DNA from: Planctomycetota bacterium
GTDB lineage: Bacteria > Planctomycetota > Phycisphaerae > SM23-33 > FEN-1343
Assembly (NCBI GenBank): GCA_013203365.1
Contig: JABMQG010000060.1
Span: 1-5,015 of the forward strand
DNA: 5,015 bases
Reading direction: 5' to 3'
How positions within the stretch are numbered: the stretch's first letter is position 1; every line of letters starts with the position of its first letter. The notes under the pieces are model-generated. The model had not been told where the DNA came from and made no database searches. It saw only the letters and a list, made by a program, of their open reading frames with translations. A program made the translations under genes and the position numbers. This document shows positions 1-5,015 of the stretch, in pieces.

Positions 1-807
1 AACTTCTCTGAAATACCCGGCAAGGGCGTCACCGCGGTGATGAATGGTGATGTAATCCGCGTCGGTCGGAAGGATTGGCTGGCGGCAAACGGGGTGAATC
101 TGACGGCGTTGGACGATGGCGAATATGCTGAGCCGGAAGGGTTGTCTACGCTGTACGTTGCCCGCGGTGATAGGCTGCTGGGGTGGATGGGTCTGGAAGA
201 CCGCGCCCGGCCGCAAGCGAAGGCGGCCATGACCGAGTTGAAGGAACTGGGTATCCGCCACTTGGTGATGGTTACCGGCGATAGGCTCTCCGTCGCCCAC
301 CGCGTAGCAGCCGAGATGGGTTGCAGCGAGGTTCAGGCTGAGGTTTTGCCGCAAGACAAACTCGATCTGGTGGACTTGCTCCGCCGTCAGGGCCACCGCG
401 TTGCGGTTGTTGGCGACGGCGTCAACGACGCACCCGCCCTGGCGGCCGGTGATTTGAGCGTGGCCATGGGCGTGGTCGGAAGCGACGTGGCCATCAACTC
501 GGCGAGTATCGCCTTGATGAACAACGATCTGAGGAGGCTGCCGTTCCTGGTTCGCCTGAGCCGAAAGGCCATTGGCGTGGTGCACCAGAACCTGCTGTTC
601 GGGGTGTGCTTCATAACAATCTCGCTGATCCTGAGCGGGCTTGGGACGATAACCCCGATAATGGGGGCGATGCTTCATCTGGGCGGGGCGATAGTGGTGA
701 TATTCAACAGCGCCCGCCTAGTGCGTTTCGGCGAAGAGATTCACAAAGTCAACGAAACCCCAGCCCAGCGGCGGCTGCCGCGTGTTGAAGCGGTGGCGGC
801 TACGTAG
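1..807 (+). CDS. Heavy-metal translocating P-type ATPase (P1B), C-terminal part
   Basis: This is the C-terminal 268 residues of an inner-membrane ATP-driven metal pump; the reading frame is open from base 1, so the start, metal-binding N-terminus, first six helices and DKTG phosphorylation site lie upstream. Visible in order: the end of the nucleotide-binding domain with PGKG (residues 6-9); the P-domain with MVTGD (90-94), LPQDK (116-120) and the hinge VVGDGVNDAPAL (136-147), which carries the Mg-binding aspartates; AMG followed by GSDVA (about 155-164); then two final membrane helices (about 195-214 and 216-238) and a short charged tail. The ending FNSARL matches the P1B pattern NALRL. The last helix has His226 in LHLGG where ZntA-type zinc/cadmium pumps carry an Asp, and it lacks the MxxSS of copper pumps. 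A His here recalls CoaT-like (P1B-4) or CtpC-like pumps, so the metal is left unassigned. Family assignment is secure. The gene converges on the ABC permease, 16 bases away. Confidence 0.95.
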   Translation, partial: NFSEIPGKGVTAVMNGDVIRVGRKDWLAANGVNLTALDDGEYAEPEGLSTLYVARGDRLLGWMGLEDRARPQAKAAMTELKELGIRHLVMVTGDRLSVAHRVAAEMGCSEVQAEVLPQDKLDLVDLLRRQGHRVAVVGDGVNDAPALAAGDLSVAMGVVGSDVAINSASIALMNNDLRRLPFLVRLSRKAIGVVHQNLLFGVCFITISLILSGLGTITPIMGAMLHLGGAIVVIFNSARLVRFGEEIHKVNETPAQRRLPRVEAVAAT

Positions 808-823
808 GAGCGATTGCCAGTTG

Positions 824-2212
824 TCAGGCGTTAACAGCCAGTTTTCGAGTGCTCGCAAAATGTGCCCGCGTCGAGCCTCGCAGGCACAACACGAGGACGT
901 AGAGTGCGTGGCCGATACTCACGGCCAGCACGGCGGCCCTATAGAGCGGCTGTATGGCTATGGGGCCGAGAAGCAGATAAGCGCAGCAGATCAACTCACC
1001 GGCCGTCAGGACTACGACGGCGACCAGTGCCCATTTGGTTCCGCGGCCAAGGTTAGCGGCGAGCAGCCAGCCGGCGATACCTGCGACGAGCATAATGACG
1101 TTCCGACCGATATTGGCCTGCCGAAGCGATCCGGCCAAGCCGGTCAGTGCGACCAGCGCGACCGCCAACGCGGTGATGCGCAACACCCAGGCGTAGAGAT
1201 TGACCATAGGCGGGGCCGACGAGGAGGCGGGTTCGGCGTCCAATTCCCGCGTCTGCAGAAGTGCCATGCCCACGAGCAATGCCGCGACGAGATAGCAGGC
1301 GGCGTAAGCTCCGGCCAAAGCAACGTAGCCGGCGGTGATCGGCTGATTGAGGGTCAATGCGTCCAGGGCGAAGAAATAGGTCAGGTTCGGCACGAGTCGA
1401 TAGGCCAGGCCCGCCAGAACGTTTTCGTTTGCGTAAGGTTTGAACAGGATCCCTGTAAGCAGGGAGAACAGGAAGATACCCACACACACGCCCAGTGTGG
1501 CCATCTGGCCCAGGCGCGTGCTGACGGCTATGGCCAGGCCGACCATAATCAGGACGGCCAGCCACACCAACAGGAGCACGGCGAGCACCTGGACGTCCAG
1601 CCCTTCCCCGAAGGCCGTCACTTTCCAGCCCTTGCCGATGAAGGCGATCAGGCCGATTGCGATGGAATAAAGAACCAAGCTGGCGGCCACGTTCGTACTG
1701 GTGAACTCCCAGGCGAAGAAGTAGTTGCAGAACATGGACACGAGTGCCGCCAGGGCAAAAGCCCCCAGCCCAATGACAATAACCGGCATGTCGAATGGAT
1801 CGGCGGCGCTCGACATGACACCATGGCGAACGGTCATGAGGAAGACGATCGCCATCAGGTAAAACGCCACCGTCACCGCGGCTGCGACGCCGGCGAACTT
1901 TCCGCCGAGCACGACTGCCCGGGGCACCGGCTTGGATACGACCGTCAGGACGGTCTTAAGCTCGATCTCGCGGGCAAGCACCCCCGAGGCGCTGAAGGCG
2001 GCGATGAACAGCCCGCCCATCATCATCGTCGACAGGCCCAGGTCCACGAGCAGCCGGGTATCACCCTCGGTGAGCTTCGTATCCATCGCGTAGCCGGTTA
2101 TCGCCACGTCCAGCACCAGCACGCCGAAGGTTACCAACAGCAAGATGGCGTAAATGGGCTGGCGGATAGTCTCGATGAATGCGTTGGATGTTATTGCCCA
2201 GAATTTGCTCAT
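824..2212 (-). CDS. ABC-2 type transporter permease (NosY/COG1277-like) with extra C-terminal membrane domain
   Basis: Encodes a 462-residue, very hydrophobic inner-membrane protein, the membrane subunit of an ABC transporter. The start MSKFWAITSNAFIETIRQPI is the usual ABC-2 permease N-terminus: an amphipathic stretch followed by helix 1 (about 20-41). The loop REIELKTVLTVVSKPVPR (81-98), before a helix starting at GKFAG (104-108), is the family signature contacting the ATPase. Further helices lie near 59-78, 105-128, 143-165, 174-192, 208-230, 238-256 and 293-319, with LVPNLTYFFALDAL (273-286) also typical of the family. After a polar linker rich in Ala, Ser and Pro (321-336) come about four more helices (341-361, 369-386, 393-415, 424-445), beyond the usual core. 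No ATP-binding partner is in the window; it may be encoded downstream past the ATPase or elsewhere. The ATG at 2212 has a modest purine-rich GGGAAG about nine bases upstream. The substrate is unknown; a role in copper-enzyme maturation is only suggested by the NosY-like family. A 518-residue antisense frame runs through this gene and is a shadow. Confidence 0.9.
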   Translation of the reverse strand: MSKFWAITSNAFIETIRQPIYAILLLVTFGVLVLDVAITGYAMDTKLTEGDTRLLVDLGLSTMMMGGLFIAAFSASGVLAREIELKTVLTVVSKPVPRAVVLGGKFAGVAAAVTVAFYLMAIVFLMTVRHGVMSSAADPFDMPVIVIGLGAFALAALVSMFCNYFFAWEFTSTNVAASLVLYSIAIGLIAFIGKGWKVTAFGEGLDVQVLAVLLLVWLAVLIMVGLAIAVSTRLGQMATLGVCVGIFLFSLLTGILFKPYANENVLAGLAYRLVPNLTYFFALDALTLNQPITAGYVALAGAYAACYLVAALLVGMALLQTRELDAEPASSSAPPMVNLYAWVLRITALAVALVALTGLAGSLRQANIGRNVIMLVAGIAGWLLAANLGRGTKWALVAVVVLTAGELICCAYLLLGPIAIQPLYRAAVLAVSIGHALYVLVLCLRGSTRAHFASTRKLAVNA

Positions 2213-2221
2213 TGGTCTTTT

Positions 2222-2227
2222 CTTCCC
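2222..2227 (-). promoter_or_regulatory. Probable ribosome binding site of the ABC permease
   Basis: The minus strand reads GGGAAG here, nine bases before the ATG at 2212. It is a partial match to the Shine-Dalgarno consensus, followed by a second purine run (AAAAGA). It supports the 2212 start, which also gives a family-typical N-terminus. Confidence 0.4.
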
Positions 2228-2251
2228 TATTGCAAGTCTGTTAAGACAACC

Positions 2252-2280
2252 AGCATAGCTGCTACGCCTACCGGTGGCAA
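2252..2280 (-). promoter_or_regulatory. Candidate sigma70-type promoter for the ABC permease
   Basis: On the minus strand, TTGCCA (2280-2275, five of six matches to TTGACA) is followed by a 17-base spacer and TATGCT (2257-2252, four of six matches to TATAAT). Transcription would begin near 2245, leaving a leader of roughly 30 bases before the permease ATG at 2212. The position in a divergent intergenic region and the ideal spacing support it, but it rests on pattern matching alone. I found no equally good promoter for the plus-strand hflK gene in the same 125 bases. Confidence 0.4.
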
Positions 2281-2320
2281 ATGGTTGCTTGGCAAGTTGG
2301 AATTTTCCCCAATAGAACGG

Positions 2321-2326
2321 AAGGAG
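2321..2326 (+). promoter_or_regulatory. Ribosome binding site deciding the hflK-like start
   Basis: AAGGAG, inside the longer purine run GGAAGGAG, lies eleven bases before the ATG at 2338. The in-frame ATG at 2281 has no comparable site in front of it, only GGTGG. The 19 residues it would add do not look like a signal or membrane segment. This is the main reason for choosing 2338. Confidence 0.65.
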
Positions 2327-2337
2327 CAGTCTTACTA

Positions 2338-4413
2338 ATGGATACGGACGACAAGCGTGGACAATCCGTCGCGCTGGGCGCCCTTGTCTTGCAAGGCGCC
2401 CTTGCGGGGCTTATGTGCGTCGTCTGGCTTTACAGCGACACGTCGGCTGCGAAGGCGACGTTCCTGCTGATCGTCGGCGGATTGCCCCTCTGGGCAATCA
2501 CGGCCGTGTTGTTCTACTGCCGGCACCTGGCCGAACTGGAACACCTCGAGCTGGACGAACTGGCCAAGAGCCAATCCGCCGGGCTATTTGGTGAAGACAT
2601 TGCCCAGATGCGGCTGGCCCATCGCCGGCTGGAGCTGATGCGACGATTTGTAAGCCCGGCTGTGACGCTGGCGCTTGCAGGGTACCTGCTGGCAATGGGC
2701 GTGATGAGCTTTCCGGGCCTTCGCGGCGAGGTCGTCGACAAGACGGTGGCCGGTGAGCCCCTGACGTGGGCGTTCGCCTGCCTGGGTGGCGCCTTCCTGG
2801 CGTTCCTGTTCGGCCGATACGCCATCGGCATGGCCAAAGACCCACAATGGCGGCTGCTCCGCGCCGGCGGGGGCTTCCTGACGCTGTCGGCCTTGGCAAG
2901 CGGTCTGCTGTGCGCGGCCTTTTTCCTGGCCCACGCGAATATGGACTGGGGCCTGTCGATACTGCCATATGCCGTCCCTGGCGCGATGATAGTTCTGGCA
3001 GTGGAACTGCTGATGAACTTTGTGCTCGACTTCTACCGGCCTCGGACGGCCGGCGTCGATGCCAGGCCTGGTTTTGACAGCCGGCTGGTGAATCTGCTCA
3101 GTGAGCCGGGCAGCATAGCCCATTCAATCGCGGAGGCATTGAACTACCAGTTCGGATTTGAGGTATCCCGGACGTGGTTTTACCAGCTTCTTCGGAAGGC
3201 CCTGGTGCCTTTGGTGTTGCTGGGCGCGGGTGCCCTTTTTGCCTTGTCGTCGATAGTCATCGTCACGCCGGGTCAGCAGGCTGTGGTGCTGACGTGGGGT
3301 GCCGCTTCCCCAAACCGAGCTGTTTTAGAACCGGGTGTACACTTCAAATTGCCTTGGCCGATTCAGACGGCGGAGGTTCTCGACTGCGAGCGAATTCGCA
3401 CGATCACCCTGGGTGTCACTGGGGGCCGATCCGCCGCGGAGATCGAAGCCGACGTGATAAACGGCGTACGCGTCTATCTGTGGCGAACCGAGCACGGGGA
3501 ACGAAAGGAAGTAAATTTCCTGGTAGCCAGGGAAGAAGGGATGCAGGGGGCCGATGCCTCATTAACCACTCGGCCTACGGGCAGCACGATCGGCCAGACC
3601 CAGAAGATTGCTCGCCAATACGGCGCGCTGGGTTTGTTGCGAATGGTGGTGGTAGTTCACTACAAGGTTCGCGACGCGTACAAGTTTCGCTACGGCGTCA
3701 CCGATGCCGAGACGCTGCTGGTGGACCTGGCCACCCGCGAGTTGACGCACTACGCCGCCCAGCGTGACGTTGACACTCTCATCAGCAGCGAGCGTGCCGC
3801 CGTCGCCCGGCAGTTGCAGACTGCCATTACCGCCGCCGCCGACGATTGCGACCTGGGCGTGGAGGTGGTTCTGGTCTCGCCGCACGGCATTCATCCACCC
3901 ACGAAGGTCGCCGACGCTTTTGAAGAGGTGATCAAGGCGGATCTTCAGCGAGCGGGCAAGATTCTCACCGCCGAGGCCGCGTACAACTCGACGCTCAGTA
4001 AGGTGGCCGGTACGACGGATCTGGCCAAGCGGCTGGCCGAGTCCGCCGCCGGCATAGAGCCGTTGAAGGCATCCGGCTCGCCGGCCGCACAGGTCGCCGC
4101 CGCGGAGCGTCAGGCCCAGTTTCTGCTGGACGAAGCCGGTGGCGAGGCCAAGACGCTGATCAACCAGATGAAAGCCGATCGCTGGCGATTGGTAAACGAA
4201 GAACGCGGGCTTTGGGAGTCATTCAGGAACCAGTTGGCGGCCTACCGCTCGGCACCGAGCCTGTACAGGTTGAATGAGAAGCTCAGGATACTCGGCAACG
4301 CCCTCAAGGGCGCCCGCAAATATGTTCTCGGTGTGGACCGGGAAAGCTTTGAAATACGCTACTCCGACGACCGCAGGACCGTCGGGGGTGGCTTCACGTT
4401 GGAAGAACAATAA
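2338..4413 (+). CDS. hflK: HflK-type SPFH/band 7 protein with N-terminal six-helix membrane domain
   Basis: Encodes a 691-residue membrane scaffold protein. In E. coli, HflK pairs with HflC in a large complex around the FtsH protease, with the SPFH domains in the periplasm; the same role is inferred here. The C-terminal half is HflK-like: a helix at about 287-309, then IVTPGQQAVVLTWG (308-321), LEPGVHFKLPWPIQ (330-343), RIRTITLG (352-359), VVVHYKVRDAYKFRYGV (438-454), a PP and AFEEV segment (520-531), then an Ala/Glu/Gln-rich helical region (540-615) and RLNEKLRILGN (644-654). E. coli HflK is about 420 residues with one helix. Here about 285 residues come first, with six predicted helices (11-33, 39-61, 104-125, 143-164, 178-199, 207-229). 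The basic loops (62-103, 165-177, 230-286) would all be cytoplasmic, giving seven helices and a periplasmic SPFH domain as expected. Segment 398-433 replaces the usual TxDEN motif region. An alternative start at 2281 would add 19 residues. It lies 19 bases from hflC and is probably co-transcribed with it. Confidence 0.88.
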   Translation: MDTDDKRGQSVALGALVLQGALAGLMCVVWLYSDTSAAKATFLLIVGGLPLWAITAVLFYCRHLAELEHLELDELAKSQSAGLFGEDIAQMRLAHRRLELMRRFVSPAVTLALAGYLLAMGVMSFPGLRGEVVDKTVAGEPLTWAFACLGGAFLAFLFGRYAIGMAKDPQWRLLRAGGGFLTLSALASGLLCAAFFLAHANMDWGLSILPYAVPGAMIVLAVELLMNFVLDFYRPRTAGVDARPGFDSRLVNLLSEPGSIAHSIAEALNYQFGFEVSRTWFYQLLRKALVPLVLLGAGALFALSSIVIVTPGQQAVVLTWGAASPNRAVLEPGVHFKLPWPIQTAEVLDCERIRTITLGVTGGRSAAEIEADVINGVRVYLWRTEHGERKEVNFLVAREEGMQGADASLTTRPTGSTIGQTQKIARQYGALGLLRMVVVVHYKVRDAYKFRYGVTDAETLLVDLATRELTHYAAQRDVDTLISSERAAVARQLQTAITAAADDCDLGVEVVLVSPHGIHPPTKVADAFEEVIKADLQRAGKILTAEAAYNSTLSKVAGTTDLAKRLAESAAGIEPLKASGSPAAQVAAAERQAQFLLDEAGGEAKTLINQMKADRWRLVNEERGLWESFRNQLAAYRSAPSLYRLNEKLRILGNALKGARKYVLGVDRESFEIRYSDDRRTVGGGFTLEEQ

Positions 4414-4419
4414 GTAGGC

Positions 4420-4425
4420 AAGGAG
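4420..4425 (+). promoter_or_regulatory. Ribosome binding site of the hflC-like gene
   Basis: AAGGAG sits seven bases before the ATG at 4433, close to ideal spacing. Three ATGs cluster here. The one at 4429 is only three bases away and opens a five-codon frame ending in TAA; the one at 4436 is ten bases away and would remove only one Met. The site therefore favours 4433. Confidence 0.7.
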
Positions 4426-4432
4426 CACATGC

Positions 4433-5015
4433 ATGATGTCGGGTAAGAACCTATTGAGAGCCGTGATAGGGATATTCATTGGCGGTGCACTATTGACAAT
4501 GACTATCACCTACCAGGTGCAATTCACCGATTCCGCCGTCGTGGAGACGCTGGGCAAGCCAACAGGTGAGCCGATGGGCGCAGGCCTGCACCCTCGTTGG
4601 CCCTGGCCTATTCAGCGTGTCATCACCTACGACATGCGTGTTCAGCACTTCGAGGGCGTATACGAGCAGATGCAGACCAAAGACGGCAAAAACGTTCTTG
4701 TCAGCGTCTTTGTCTGCTGGCGCGTTGCCGACCCGCTGCTGTTCCGCCAGGCCGTCAGCGACAAGTTGTCCGAAGGCGAAACGTTCATTCAGCAAAAGGT
4801 TCGCGACGCGACACTTCAGGTGGTTGGCAACTACCCGATGGACGCATTCGCATCACGGCAAGAAGGTGCGGTCAAGCTGAAAGAAATGGAGAAGCGGATC
4901 CTCGAGCAGACCAGACCGCTGGCGATATCGCAATACGGCGTGGACGTGCTGCGGGTTGGGATCAAGCGGTTATCACTGCCTGAAGACGTCACGACCGTGG
5001 TCATGGAGAACATGC
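4433..5015 (+). CDS. hflC: HflC-type SPFH/band 7 protein, N-terminal part (runs off the window)
   Basis: The frame stays open to the window end, giving 194 residues of what is usually a protein of about 300 or more. It is the expected partner of the HflK-type protein just upstream: HflC and HflK form the FtsH-associated SPFH complex in the inner membrane. The N-terminus is a short basic stretch and one membrane helix (about 7-26), which would place the rest in the periplasm. Then come the HflC hallmarks: QFTDSAVVETLGKP (30-43), GLHPRWPWPIQRV (51-63), TYDMRVQ (65-71), TKDGKNVLVSVFVCWRVADP (82-101) and, after a helical stretch with QYGVDVLRVGIKRLSLPEDV (167-186), VVMENM at the cut end. The cut comes just before the E/A-rich helical tail. 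PWPIQ also occurs in the upstream HflK, consistent with the two being ancient paralogues. Translation likely starts at 4433; the gap of 19 bases to the HflK stop indicates one operon. Confidence 0.9.
   Translation, partial: MMSGKNLLRAVIGIFIGGALLTMTITYQVQFTDSAVVETLGKPTGEPMGAGLHPRWPWPIQRVITYDMRVQHFEGVYEQMQTKDGKNVLVSVFVCWRVADPLLFRQAVSDKLSEGETFIQQKVRDATLQVVGNYPMDAFASRQEGAVKLKEMEKRILEQTRPLAISQYGVDVLRVGIKRLSLPEDVTTVVMENM

Noticed and set aside
768..781. Inverted repeat GCGGC-GGCT-GCCGC near the end of the ATPase gene as a terminator
   Set aside because: It is inside the coding region, has only a five-base stem, and no T run follows on either strand.
2281..2337. Upstream in-frame ATG as the hflK-like start
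   Set aside because: No ribosome binding site precedes it, whereas AAGGAG precedes the ATG at 2338, after which the protein begins with a plausible short polar tail and helix. Not fully excluded.
782..2338. A 518-codon plus-strand open frame opposite the ABC permease
   Set aside because: Its product is rich in His, Gln, Gly and Asp with no domain, the typical reverse-complement image of a hydrophobic protein in GC-rich DNA. The minus-strand frame has clear ABC-2 permease motifs and helices.
2584..3123. Minus-strand open frames opposite the hflK-like gene (including 2498-2968 and 3562-3894)
   Set aside because: They are low-complexity Arg/Pro/Gln-rich translations without motifs, and the plus strand encodes a coherent SPFH protein throughout.
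4429..4446. A five-codon frame (ATG at 4429, TAA at 4444-4446) overlapping the hflC start
   Set aside because: Its ATG is only three bases from the Shine-Dalgarno site and nothing suggests it is translated; it probably arises by chance from the run of ATGs.
4490..4795. Minus-strand and alternative plus-frame open frames across 4219-5013
   Set aside because: They are shadows of the hflK 3' end and hflC; the hflC frame runs uninterrupted from 4433 to the window end with recognisable family motifs.

Overview
The window is GC-rich bacterial DNA holding four protein genes, two of them cut by the window edges. The polytopic HflK-type protein followed by HflC, next to an ABC-2 permease and a metal P-type ATPase, suggests a Gram-negative with an inner membrane and periplasm. 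A planctomycete-like organism is my best guess from gene style alone; no taxonomic marker is present, so this is weak.

Layout: positions 1-807 (+) carry the C-terminal part of a heavy-metal (P1B-type) P-type ATPase that begins upstream of the window. It converges with an ABC-2 type permease on the minus strand (824-2212), with only 16 bases between the two stop codons. A 125-base divergent intergenic region (2213-2337) separates the permease from a plus-strand pair: a 691-residue HflK-type SPFH protein with an extra six-helix membrane domain in front (2338-4413), and, 19 bases later, an HflC-type SPFH protein (4433 to the window end, truncated). The divergent region holds a fair sigma70-like promoter for the permease and a Shine-Dalgarno site that favours the HflK start at 2338 over the upstream ATG at 2281.

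How they may work together: HflK and HflC form a membrane complex that in E. coli surrounds and modulates the FtsH protease, so the pair here is probably co-transcribed and forms one hetero-oligomer. The permease needs an ATP-binding subunit that is not in the window. The clustering of SPFH scaffold, exporter permease and metal pump points to a membrane-homeostasis or metal/respiratory-enzyme maturation locus, but that link is inference. The most unusual items are the polytopic N-terminal fusion on HflK, the changed segment inside its SPFH domain, and the four-helix C-terminal extension of the permease. I see no RNA gene, mobile element, CRISPR array or convincing terminator.
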